NCBI GenBank assembly: GCA_902765305.1 | Contig: CACWZI010000016.1 | Location: forward strand, 1-36,288 | Reading direction: 5' to 3' | Length of the DNA: 36,288 nt | Origin: an uncultured Eubacteriales bacterium | Lineage (GTDB): Bacteria > Bacillota > Clostridia > Christensenellales > Aristaeellaceae | In this document: positions 16,538-23,430 of the stretch, piece by piece | Layout: the number at the start of each line of letters is the position of its first letter | How positions within the stretch are numbered: position 1 is the stretch's first letter | The notes under the pieces: generated by a model | Seen by the model: the letters and a program-made list of their open reading frames with translations, nothing else | The model's database searches: none | What the model was told of the DNA's origin: nothing | Made by a program: the position numbers and the translations under genes

Positions 16538-17704
16538 TCAACGCACCGGCCGCGCCTTCAGCTTCGCCACCAGGCGGTCGAAGCGCAGGTCGTCCCACTC
16601 GATCACCTCGATGCCCAGCTGGGCGGCGCGGCGGCGCATCGGCGCGCGGTTCTTGGTGGCCACGCCGGAGGTGGCGATGATGGCCCGGGAGTCCTTTCCG
16701 CCGAAGCGGTCCCGGAGGATCGCCAGCTCGTTCAGGGCCTCGGTGTGGATCTCGCAGGTCTTGCAGCTGATAAACACCGGCTGTATGCCCTGCACGGCCA
16801 TCACGTCGATCTCGTTGGTCACGCTGTCGCGCTTGACGGCGCCGCCCTGCCAGTTGACCACGGCGCTGAGCACCACGTCGTCAAAGCACCCCGCCTCCAG
16901 ACAGGCCCGGAACACCTGCAGCTCCAGCACCGAGCCGATGTCCCGCAGCCAGAAGCGCACCGTCTCATCGGGAAAGCGGAAGCGCATGCCCTCTTCGTTC
17001 ATCTTCAGATCCAGTATCAGCTCGGCCTTCGCCAACGCCTTGAACAGGCCGGTGTCGGCTTTCACATGCCGGTCCCCCGCCTTTTCCGTCCACCGGCCCT
17101 CGGCGTCCAGCTTTCCCGGCTCCGCCGAGGATATCTTCTGGATGTAGCTGATCTGGCGGTTCCAGATCCGGCGGTATTTGGAATAGATGTCAAACAGCCA
17201 CTCGATCTGGTACACCCTGAATTCCAGATCCTCGTTGTTCAACCGTCCCGGCAGCAGCGTGCCGCCGGCCATCAGGAAGCAGGATCGGGCGTCCAGCCGC
17301 ACGTCGCATCTGACGCTTCGTGCAAAGGGCGCGTTCTTGATCTCAAAGAAGGCGTTGCGCTTGCTGCTGTAGGTAAACACGGCGTTCTCGCCGGACACCG
17401 CGCCAGCCGCGAACAGCGCGGCGTCGGTGCCGCCGGAGATGTCGATGGCGCAGTCCGGATGGGTGTCCAGCACCTCCCGAAGCACCCGTTCGATCTTCAT
17501 GGCGTCCAGCATGCTCACCGGGATAAAGGTCAGCTTGAGCTTAACGTCGCGGTATTCAAAATAAGCGCGCAGGGATCGCCTGTACTGGCGATCCTGTTCG
17601 ATCTCCGGCGGGCAGATCAGTATCAGCTCCTGGGGCCGAAACATCTCCGCAGCGAGCACATTTTCTATGGGAGCGGTATCGTACAGCTCTATCAGCGTAT
17701 TCAA
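16538..17704 (-). CDS. CARF-DUF1887 (Card1/Can2-like) protein
   Basis: The N-terminal half looks like a CARF ligand-sensing domain: the LIELYDTAPIENVL opening, a strand ending ELILICP, and the loop motif DISGGTDAALFAAG (about 88-101). A winged-helix-like linker follows. The C-terminal DUF1887 nuclease domain has Glu261 (ELQVF), Asp300 (NEIDVM) and Lys315 in FISCKT. The usual ExK glutamate is Ser313. Card1 and Can2 are cyclic-oligoadenylate-activated nucleases that act with type III CRISPR systems. I chose the TTG at 17704: GAAGGGTG lies just upstream, while the ATG at 17746 falls right at the expected transcription start without a binding site. No cas genes are visible. Length from TTG is 388 residues. 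Confidence 0.82.
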   Translation of the reverse strand: MNTLIELYDTAPIENVLAAEMFRPQELILICPPEIEQDRQYRRSLRAYFEYRDVKLKLTFIPVSMLDAMKIERVLREVLDTHPDCAIDISGGTDAALFAAGAVSGENAVFTYSSKRNAFFEIKNAPFARSVRCDVRLDARSCFLMAGGTLLPGRLNNEDLEFRVYQIEWLFDIYSKYRRIWNRQISYIQKISSAEPGKLDAEGRWTEKAGDRHVKADTGLFKALAKAELILDLKMNEEGMRFRFPDETVRFWLRDIGSVLELQVFRACLEAGCFDDVVLSAVVNWQGGAVKRDSVTNEIDVMAVQGIQPVFISCKTCEIHTEALNELAILRDRFGGKDSRAIIATSGVATKNRAPMRRRAAQLGIEVIEWDDLRFDRLVAKLKARPVR

Positions 17705-17755
17705 GGTATCACCCTTCTTTGAACGGTCAGCTTGTGTTAACAACATCTGTCACTT

Positions 17756-17785
17756 ATTATACCAGCATCATCGGTCACCGGTCAA
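17756..17785 (-). promoter_or_regulatory. Promoter of the CARF-DUF1887 gene with direct repeats
   Basis: On the minus strand TTGACC (17780-17785) and TATAAT (17756-17761) are 18 bp apart. Two ACCGGT hexamers (17777-17782 and 17785-17790) lie on the -35 box, set in a CGGTCA direct repeat spaced by 7 bp. They could bind a regulator. Transcription should begin near 17749, which leaves the ATG at 17746 without a leader and favours the TTG at 17704. Confidence 0.7.
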
Positions 17786-17808
17786 CCGGTTGGCTCGGAA
17801 AATGTGAC

Positions 17809-17837
17809 TTGTTTATGGGATCGGTTTGCGGTATAAT
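17809..17837 (+). promoter_or_regulatory. Promoter of the methyltransferase gene at 17892
   Basis: TTGTTT (17809-17814) and TATAAT (17832-17837) with a 17-bp spacer. It is divergent from the CARF gene promoter, with the two -35 boxes 23 bp apart. Confidence 0.7.
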
Positions 17838-17891
17838 GGTTGCAACCGCAATAATGTAATATACTTTGCAAACCCACTTCCCGGAGGGCCT

Positions 17892-18608
17892 ATGTATTCA
17901 AGCCTCTTTTGCCGGCTGTACAATGAATTCGGCTGGAACGAATACCCCCGCGTGTTTGCCGAACAGCTATTGAAATGGCTGGAACGGCGAAACGCCACGG
18001 TCAGGTCCGCGCTGGACCTGGGCTGCGGCACCGGGGTGCTGTGCGAGACGCTGCATGCGCGTGGCATCGAAACGCTGGGGGTGGACCTTTCCCGGGAGAT
18101 GATCGACATCGCCCGGCAGCGCTCGCCCCGGCTGCGCTACATGGTGGCGGATATCGTATCCCTGCGCCCGGACCGGCGATTCGACCTCGCCACCTGCACC
18201 GGGGACGCCATCAACCACATCGCCGACCTGGCGGACGTGGGAAACGTGTTTGCCAACGTACATGCCGCGCTGAACCCCGGCGGATATTTCGTGTTCGACC
18301 TGCTGGACCCCTCCGAGGCCATCTCCGGCGAACCCTTCGAGGTACCCTGCGGCGACCGCGGCCGGGTGCGGTTTTTCTCCGAAGAGACGGGCGACGGGCG
18401 CATCGAGCTGCACATCGACATGTTCGAGGACGACCTATTGAAGTTTGCGGAGGTCATCCGGGAAAAGGTGCACGCCGTGGACGCGATATGCGGCCTGCTG
18501 CGGGAAAAGGGCTTCACCGTCCTGCAATGCGCGGACCGCCTGCTGCTGGACAGCGACAGCCACGGCACGACCTGGTTCATCGCGGCGCAGCGAACGCAAA
18601 GCACTTGA
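17892..18608 (+). CDS. Class I SAM-dependent methyltransferase
   Basis: A 238-residue single-domain Rossmann methyltransferase. The SAM-binding loop is ALDLGCGTGVL (about 38-48), motif II is the acidic GVDLS (about 59-63), and TCTGDAINH (about 101-109) marks the methyltransf_25/11-type motif IV. The ATG at 17892 has GGAGG seven bases upstream; an extension to 17826 would start inside the promoter. The substrate cannot be inferred. A cysteine-rich small protein starts 28 bases downstream, so the two probably form an operon. It is transcribed away from the defence island. Confidence 0.88.
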   Translation: MYSSLFCRLYNEFGWNEYPRVFAEQLLKWLERRNATVRSALDLGCGTGVLCETLHARGIETLGVDLSREMIDIARQRSPRLRYMVADIVSLRPDRRFDLATCTGDAINHIADLADVGNVFANVHAALNPGGYFVFDLLDPSEAISGEPFEVPCGDRGRVRFFSEETGDGRIELHIDMFEDDLLKFAEVIREKVHAVDAICGLLREKGFTVLQCADRLLLDSDSHGTTWFIAAQRTQST

Positions 18609-18636
18609 CTTCAGAATGAACGGGGAGGAAACCGCC

Positions 18637-18924
18637 TTGGACAAGCAGACGAAGCACTACGCCTTTTTCCAGAACCGGGAATGCGAGTATTTCCCCTGCC
18701 ATCGGGTCGACGATCCGGAGCGTTTCAACTGCCTTTTCTGCTATTGCCCACTGTACGCGCTGGGCAAGCGCTGCGGCGGGAATTTCAGGTATTCGGAAAA
18801 GGGCTACAAGGATTGCACCCACTGTGCGTTTCCCCACATGCCGGAAAACTACGAAAAGGTCACCGGACGGTACCGGGAAATCATGGAGCTCGTGCGTGAG
18901 AACGACGCGCGGATGGAGAAATGA
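18637..18924 (+). CDS. Cysteine-rich small domain protein
   Basis: A 95-residue protein matching the cysteine-rich small domain family (PF04071 type). It contains FFQNRECEYFPCH, FNCLFCYCPLY, CGGNF and DCTHCAFPH, together eight cysteines and several histidines that look like a metal or iron-sulphur site. I chose TTG at 18637 because GGGGAGG lies eight bases before it; the ATG at 18616 has no site. In other bacteria this domain often occurs near or fused to cobalamin biosynthesis proteins. That is notable because a B12-riboswitch-controlled cbiK lies 600 bases further on, though on the other strand. Its biochemical role is unknown. Confidence 0.8.
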   Translation: MDKQTKHYAFFQNRECEYFPCHRVDDPERFNCLFCYCPLYALGKRCGGNFRYSEKGYKDCTHCAFPHMPENYEKVTGRYREIMELVRENDARMEK

Positions 18925-18939
18925 TGTGATCGAAAAAAC

Positions 18940-18971
18940 GGCCCTAAGCGCAATGCTCCGGGCCATTTTTC
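18940..18971. terminator. Bidirectional terminator
   Basis: GGCCC (18940-18944) pairs with GGGCC (18960-18964), and an inner AGC/GCT pair extends the stem. ATTTTTC follows on the plus strand and GTTTTTTCG on the minus strand. It serves the convergent cysteine-rich gene and the secreted protein gene ending at 18979. Confidence 0.8.
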
Positions 18972-18978
18972 ATTATCA

Positions 18979-19440
18979 TTATTCCGCCTCGACCGGCACA
19001 GGATTGCTGACCATGACCTTGTGGTCGTACCACTTGCCCTTCTTGCCCAGCAGGGCGCAGTCGAATTCCTCGCCGATGACGGGCACGGGGATGTCGAAGC
19101 CGTAGACCTCGCCGGTGGTGCCGTCGTTGTAGTTCACGGTGTCGGTGGTGGGCTCCAGCAGGGCCGCGCCCTCCTTCTCGGCGTCCTCGGCCAGGCCGGG
19201 GAACAGGTTGACGATGTTCTTGGAGACCAGGGTGACGTGAATGGTCATCTGGCCGTCCTTCACGGTCAGCGTGCCGATGTTGCCATAGGCCTCGTTGACG
19301 TGGAACATGCTGTGGTCGGTGGTGAACTCGGCGTTGTAAACGCCGTCCGCCAGGGTTTCTGCGGCTTCGGCCAGCGCGGCGAAGCTGCACAGCGCCAGCA
19401 GCAGGGCCAGCGCAAGGGCAATCATTCTCTTCATATCCAT
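18979..19440 (-). CDS. Small secreted protein downstream of cbiK
   Basis: A 153-residue protein with a clear signal peptide (basic MDMKR, hydrophobic core, likely cleavage after ALA near 24). The mature part is beta-rich in appearance, with DGVYNAEFTTD (about 33-43), a conserved-looking TLTVKDGQMTIHVTL core (about 57-71) and VYGFDIPVPVIGEEFD. I recognise a resemblance to small exported proteins found near metal or haem uptake genes, but cannot name the family with certainty. It starts 63 bases after cbiK on the same strand, with a good upstream site, so it is likely in the same cobalamin-controlled transcript. A role in metal or tetrapyrrole handling at the cell surface is inferred. Confidence 0.72.
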   Translation of the reverse strand: MDMKRMIALALALLLALCSFAALAEAAETLADGVYNAEFTTDHSMFHVNEAYGNIGTLTVKDGQMTIHVTLVSKNIVNLFPGLAEDAEKEGAALLEPTTDTVNYNDGTTGEVYGFDIPVPVIGEEFDCALLGKKGKWYDHKVMVSNPVPVEAE

Positions 19441-19503
19441 ACCTCCAACATGGCCGAAGCCCCCGAGCCCATGGGGCCGGAGGCTTTGGCGTCATTGCTT
19501 TTG

Positions 19504-20655
19504 TCAGCCGAGGACTTCGTTAGCGACGGCTTCGCCGGTGTGAAGCACGTACAGAGCCTGAACCAGGTCAATGCGGCCCAGGCCGGCGATCTGGCATTCG
19601 ACGCTGTCGAAAGCGCCGGAGGCGGTGAACTGGGAGATCCAGGACTCCTCGTCCTCAGGATCGGCCATGTCGTTGTTGGCATGATCGCCCGCGACGACCA
19701 TCAGGGGCCGCAGGATGACCTTCTTAAAGCCGGCATCCTTCACCTTGCCGATGACCACGGAGCACTCGGTGTCCTCAGGTTCGCCCTCAACGGTGCCGAT
19801 GAACACGTTCGTGAAGCCAAGCTCGTTCATCTGGGTCTGCATCTGGTCATAGGTCACGTTGGCGGTATGGCTGGTGCCATGGCCCATGAACACGAAAGCG
19901 ACACCGGCCTTGGCGGCGGAAAAAATGTCGTCATATTCGGATTCGATGACGGCCTCGCTCACGACTGCCGCGGCGACAGCGGCCTTGTCAGAGTTGATGA
20001 CGGTGGCGTCCGTGCCGACCTCGCCCAGCAGGGGCTCGGCCACGATGATAGTCTCGATCTTGTCCTTATAGCCCTCCAGCACGCCGATCAGCTCGTCGTA
20101 CTCCGCGCCGTGCATCAGGTGGGTGGGCTGCACGATCAGGTTCTTGACGCCGTTCGCCACGGCGCGGTCCAGGGCCTGGGCCACGTTGTCGATCTTCTCG
20201 CCGTCGCGCGCCTGGATGTGGTTGATGATGATCTGGGCGGTGAAGGCGCGGCGCACGGACCAATCCGGATACGCGGCCTGCAGGGCCTTCTCGATGCCGC
20301 CGATGTCCTCGACGCGGCTGTCGTTGAAGGAGGTGCCGAAGCTGACCACCAGCAGCTCGTTCTCACCGATGCCGTCGGCGTTCAGCGGATTGTCCTTGAC
20401 GGCGTCGCCGGTGTCGCGGGCAAAGTAGTCGGCCTCTTCAACCAGCGCCTTCTGGGCGTCGGTCAGGGCGTCCCAGGCAGCCTTGGCGGCCTCGCACTGG
20501 GCGTCGGTGTCCTCAGTCCGCTCCTGGACCTGGATGGCGGCGATCAGCTCGTCAACCGCGGCGGCAGCGGCCTTGTCGGCGTCCTCGGCGAACGCGACGG
20601 CGCTCATGGCGACGACCATCGCCAGCACGATCAGCATGGAAAGCAGTTTCTTCAT
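19504..20655 (-). CDS. cbiK: Exported sirohydrochlorin cobaltochelatase (CbiK type)
   Basis: CbiK inserts Co2+ into sirohydrochlorin in the anaerobic cobalamin pathway. The 383-residue protein starts at 20655, with AGGAGG upstream; earlier codons lie in the riboswitch. It carries a signal peptide (MKKLLSMLIVLAMVVAMSAVAFA) and then a helical module with ALTDAQKALV (about 64-73), of a kind common in Bacillota surface proteins. The chelatase domain runs from VVSFGTS (about 102) to the end. Candidate metal histidines are in PTHLMHG, MGHGTSH and AGDHANND. An export signal on CbiK is uncommon but known from the periplasmic CbiK of Desulfovibrio. A role in metal scavenging outside the cell is therefore as likely as cobalamin synthesis. 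Confidence 0.88.
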   Translation of the reverse strand: MKKLLSMLIVLAMVVAMSAVAFAEDADKAAAAAVDELIAAIQVQERTEDTDAQCEAAKAAWDALTDAQKALVEEADYFARDTGDAVKDNPLNADGIGENELLVVSFGTSFNDSRVEDIGGIEKALQAAYPDWSVRRAFTAQIIINHIQARDGEKIDNVAQALDRAVANGVKNLIVQPTHLMHGAEYDELIGVLEGYKDKIETIIVAEPLLGEVGTDATVINSDKAAVAAAVVSEAVIESEYDDIFSAAKAGVAFVFMGHGTSHTANVTYDQMQTQMNELGFTNVFIGTVEGEPEDTECSVVIGKVKDAGFKKVILRPLMVVAGDHANNDMADPEDEESWISQFTASGAFDSVECQIAGLGRIDLVQALYVLHTGEAVANEVLG

Positions 20656-20740
20656 GGTGTGTTCCTCCTGATATGATGGATATTTATTGGAGCCGACCAC
20701 CCGGCCGGACAGCAATACACGGTCGCGCGGGCAAAGCAAA

Positions 20741-20774
20741 GAGCCCGCAGGGCGCACAGGCGTCCGGCAGGCTC
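20741..20774 (-). terminator. Candidate expression-platform terminator of the cobalamin riboswitch
   Basis: On the minus strand GAGCCTGC (20774-20767) pairs with GCGGGCTC (20748-20741), allowing one G-U pair, and TTTGCTTTG follows. It lies between the aptamer and the cbiK start, where a B12-induced terminator would be expected. Confidence 0.6.
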
Positions 20775-20814
20775 CGATCGATCGGCGTTGCTATGCTGCC
20801 AGGCACTCGTGGCA

Positions 20815-21005
20815 TGAGGCGCATATGACGCCTCCGCATACAGCCGGGCAGGTCTCCTGGCTCACGGATCAACACGATGCGGGCAGCCTTCCCGTTGCCA
20901 GTGGCCTTTTGCCCGTTCATTCCCCGATCACAGTGACGAGTTCGCGCGGGATTCTCACCCGCTTCCCTTTTCACCGGACGCATTGCGCCCGACACCCGCT
21001 GTGTC
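20815..21005 (-). ncRNA. Cobalamin (B12) riboswitch
   Basis: Read on the minus strand, this leader shows the conserved cobalamin aptamer blocks in order: AAAAGGGAA, GGTGAGAATCC, a CACTGT block, the B12-box core GCCACTGG, GGAAGG, and the near-invariant GAGCCAGGAGACCTGCC. It precedes cbiK with about 160 bases between aptamer and ATG, in which a terminator hairpin is present. Binding of adenosyl- or other cobalamin should switch off cbiK and the secreted gene after it. The ends are approximate. The apparent ORF of about 107 codons across it is spurious. Confidence 0.95.
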
Positions 21006-21023
21006 ATTCAATTATCCGCGTAT

Positions 21024-21052
21024 ACTTTATCACATGTAACTCACTTTTGCAA
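21024..21052 (-). promoter_or_regulatory. Candidate promoter of the riboswitch-cbiK transcript
   Basis: TTGCAA (21047-21052) and TAAAGT (21024-21029), 17 bp apart on the minus strand. An alternative pair, TTACAT with GATAAT (21011-21016), is also possible, so the exact start is uncertain. Confidence 0.45.
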
Positions 21053-21088
21053 GCCCATGGGATATTAAAAATGGATGTAAGCGTTCAG

Positions 21089-21892
21089 TCAACCCGACAG
21101 TGCCCGATCCAACGCGCCGGCCCGCTTGTAGCCGCACACCATAAACATTGGGGTGGAGGCGAGGTTGAGCTTTTCCTGGCTCGACCACACCCGTTCCCAC
21201 ACGCGGTGATCCGTCTCCACAGCCAGGCCCAGCGCGGTCAGCACCTCCACGTCCCACTGGGGGCGATTGACGCGGGACAGAGGCACGCGGCGGGCAATGT
21301 CTTCCATGCGGTCGAAGTTGTCCCCCACGTTCAGGTCGTCCACGCCGGCCCGGGCGCTGTTGGAGCGGTCGCGCTCGTAGGCCTCGCGGGCCTCGTCGTC
21401 AAACAGGTAGCGGTACCAGTTGGCGTCGAAATTCAAAAGCAACCCGCCGGGCTTCAGCACCCGCGTCCATTCGCGATAGGCCCTTTGGGGCTCGGGCAGG
21501 TTCCAGGTCACGTTGCGGGAAACCACCACGTCAAAGCAATGATCGCCGAAATCCAGCGACTGGGCGTTCATCTCCATGAAGTCGATCGAATCCGCCAGCG
21601 CGCCCGCGTTCCTGTGCGCCTCGGCCAGCATGGAGGGCGTCAGGTCGATGGCTGTCACCCGATAGCCCGCCCCGGCCAGCAGTATGGCGAAGAAGCCGGG
21701 GCCGGTGCCGATCTCCAGCACCCGTATGGCGCGTGGACTGCGCCCGGGAAAGCGCTGGGCAATGCGCTCGTTCAGGACCGCAAGCCACAGTCTGCGCTGG
21801 TTCGTGGCCAGCTCCTCCCGGTTCACCTTTGAATAGCCCGAAGCCCGTTGGGTCCAGTAATCCCGGTTTTCATGGATGATCGTCGTGCTCAT
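21089..21892 (-). CDS. SAM-dependent methyltransferase
   Basis: A 267-residue class I methyltransferase. Motif I is VLEIGTGPGFFAILL (about 58-72), motif II AIDLTPSML (about 80-88), motif IV FDVVVSRNVTWNL (about 120-132), and a post-motif LKPGGLLLNFD. The layout matches the UbiE/methyltransf_11 group. I chose the ATG at 21892, with GAGGA upstream; a longer reading frame reaches 21988 but runs through a large hairpin. The substrate is unknown. In other clostridia such enzymes often neighbour cobalamin or metal uptake genes, and here it lies upstream of the cbiK leader, but it has no riboswitch of its own. Confidence 0.85.
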   Translation of the reverse strand: MSTTIIHENRDYWTQRASGYSKVNREELATNQRRLWLAVLNERIAQRFPGRSPRAIRVLEIGTGPGFFAILLAGAGYRVTAIDLTPSMLAEAHRNAGALADSIDFMEMNAQSLDFGDHCFDVVVSRNVTWNLPEPQRAYREWTRVLKPGGLLLNFDANWYRYLFDDEAREAYERDRSNSARAGVDDLNVGDNFDRMEDIARRVPLSRVNRPQWDVEVLTALGLAVETDHRVWERVWSSQEKLNLASTPMFMVCGYKRAGALDRALSG

Positions 21893-21935
21893 GTCGTCCT
21901 CGCTGCGATTTATTTCATTACATAACATTTTAGAA

Positions 21936-21992
21936 GCATGCGAAAACTCCCGCAACCCCCATGGGGGGATAATTGCGGGAGTTTTCACATGC
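21936..21992. terminator. Large nested hairpin, probable terminator
   Basis: Arms of 20 bases (21936-21955 and 21973-21992) pair with a single mismatch. The loop contains a second palindrome, CCCCCATGGGGG. The outer stem ends in AAAACT and GTTTTC, which gives T-rich 3' ends on both strands. It lies 16 bases after the SGNH hydrolase gene and 44 bases before the methyltransferase start, so it most likely ends the upstream transcript. Confidence 0.65.
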
Positions 21993-22007
21993 TTTTAATG
22001 TGATTGG

Positions 22008-22649
22008 TCAGCCGATTTCCTGCCGGATCTTCTGCGCCATGGCTTCCCCGAGGCGCAGGTGTCCCTGTTCGGTCATGTGCACGGCATCCAGCGGCGACAC
22101 CTCGGCATAGGGCACGGCATCGAAGAAGTCGCAGCGCATCAGCTTCGATATGCGCCGAAGCTCCCTGGACAGGCCGGCGGATACGGCGATGGCCTGTTCT
22201 CCAAAGCACTCCGCGTGCCGGGTCTGCATCAGGTTGTCCAGGATTCGGGGCGGCGCGGCGATGATGATGTGGGCGGTCTCTCCCGCCTCGTTCACCGCGT
22301 ACTGCTTGGCCGTGCGAACCAGCTGCATCATGCTCTGGCCGATGGTCATCGGCGTCATGCCGAAGCGTGCCTTTGTGTCGTTGCTGCCCAGCATGATGAT
22401 GACTGCGTCCAGCGGGTTGTGGGACATCAGACAGGGCGGCAGGTACTTTACGCCGCTCTTATAGCCGCCCTCCACAGGATCGTCGAAGACGCAGGTCCTC
22501 CCGTTGAAGCCCTCCTCGATCACGGTATAACCGTCGCCAAGCACCGCCTGCATGCGCATGGGCCAGCGTGTATGCGCGTCATAGCGCCCGCCGGTGGGAA
22601 TATAGCCGTAGGTGTTTGAATCGCCATAGCACAGTATGCGCTTTTGCAA
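22008..22649 (-). CDS. SGNH/GDSL-family hydrolase
   Basis: A 213-residue esterase-type hydrolase. Block I is CYGDSNTYGY with the catalytic Ser near residue 10. NGRT supplies the oxyanion Gly/Asn region (about 50), GSND is block III (about 88), and DAVHMTEQGH near the C-terminus carries the catalytic Asp and His. No signal peptide is seen, so it is probably cytoplasmic. I chose TTG at 22649, with AAGGAG nine bases before it; an in-frame TTG at 22676 has no site and abuts the upstream stop. Relatives are arylesterases and acyl hydrolases, often of carbohydrate esters; the substrate is open. Confidence 0.88.
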   Translation of the reverse strand: MQKRILCYGDSNTYGYIPTGGRYDAHTRWPMRMQAVLGDGYTVIEEGFNGRTCVFDDPVEGGYKSGVKYLPPCLMSHNPLDAVIIMLGSNDTKARFGMTPMTIGQSMMQLVRTAKQYAVNEAGETAHIIIAAPPRILDNLMQTRHAECFGEQAIAVSAGLSRELRRISKLMRCDFFDAVPYAEVSPLDAVHMTEQGHLRLGEAMAQKIRQEIG

Positions 22650-22676
22650 TGCCGTTCTCTCCTTGCTTCTGTTCAA

Positions 22677-23399
22677 TTAGCGCCGTCTGCGGCGCGGCTT
22701 GCGCTGAGTCTGCTCCGACCGGTTGAACTCGTCAAATACGGGCAGGTTGGAGACGTTGAACACCTCGTCCTCATAGCTGTCTGAGACGTCCCGCTTTTTG
22801 AGCTGGGTGGCAAATATGTTTTCCGGCCTGTGGGCGCGCGCCTCCTGGCCCCGGACGCCGTTTTCCATGTTCTGCGCGTCGGCCTTCTCTGCCGTCGCCC
22901 TTTCGGGGTCGCTCACGTGCCGCTTGACCTTGGTGCCCTCCGTTCGCCGCCTGGGTGCCGGCGCCTTGCCCTTGGATGCCGTGCGCTTTTTCGCTCCGGA
23001 AGGCCGGTTTTCAGACCTGCGGGCCTCCTGGCGCTTGACCACAGTGCTGGCGACCACATAGTCGTGCTCGTCCCAGTTGGAGGCCAGGTCGCCCTCCCAG
23101 TCGTCTGCCCGGTCGATATCGGCATTGATGAAAAACCGGTCGTCATTGACGATGACGCGCTCCTTGCGGAACCACACCCAGTAGGGCCGCCACCGGATCA
23201 GCCAGATCAGCCGGTCCAGCACCAGGCCAAGGACCAGGAAAAAGATCAGCAGCTTCGACCAGTTGTCGGCCAGCCACACCAGCGGCGAACCGCTGGCGCT
23301 GCCCGCCAGGTTGAACAGCCTGAGCACCCAATTCGCGATCCCCTTCAGCCATCCCAGCATCAGGTCAACGATCGCGTTGGAATATCCACTGATTGTCAT
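22677..23399 (-). CDS. Membrane-anchored basic hypothetical protein
   Basis: A 240-residue protein I cannot assign. The N-terminus has an amphipathic segment (about 9-30) and one clear transmembrane helix (about 45-68), followed by a Trp/Arg-rich interface (LIWLIRWRPYWVWFRKERV). The rest is hydrophilic, with a low-complexity Lys/Arg/Ala stretch (about 125-170) and a C-terminus of five arginines. It follows cdaR by 31 bases on the same strand and probably belongs to the cdaA-cdaR transcript. glmM, the usual third gene of that cluster, is absent here. A role in cell-envelope work is a guess from position only. Confidence 0.75.
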   Translation of the reverse strand: MTISGYSNAIVDLMLGWLKGIANWVLRLFNLAGSASGSPLVWLADNWSKLLIFFLVLGLVLDRLIWLIRWRPYWVWFRKERVIVNDDRFFINADIDRADDWEGDLASNWDEHDYVVASTVVKRQEARRSENRPSGAKKRTASKGKAPAPRRRTEGTKVKRHVSDPERATAEKADAQNMENGVRGQEARAHRPENIFATQLKKRDVSDSYEDEVFNVSNLPVFDEFNRSEQTQRKPRRRRR

Positions 23400-23430
23400 A
23401 AACTATCCTTCGACCTCCCGGCCGTTGCCG

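Noticed and set aside
20684-21007. ORF of about 107 codons upstream of cbiK
   Set aside because: It lies wholly inside the cobalamin riboswitch leader, whose conserved blocks explain the sequence.
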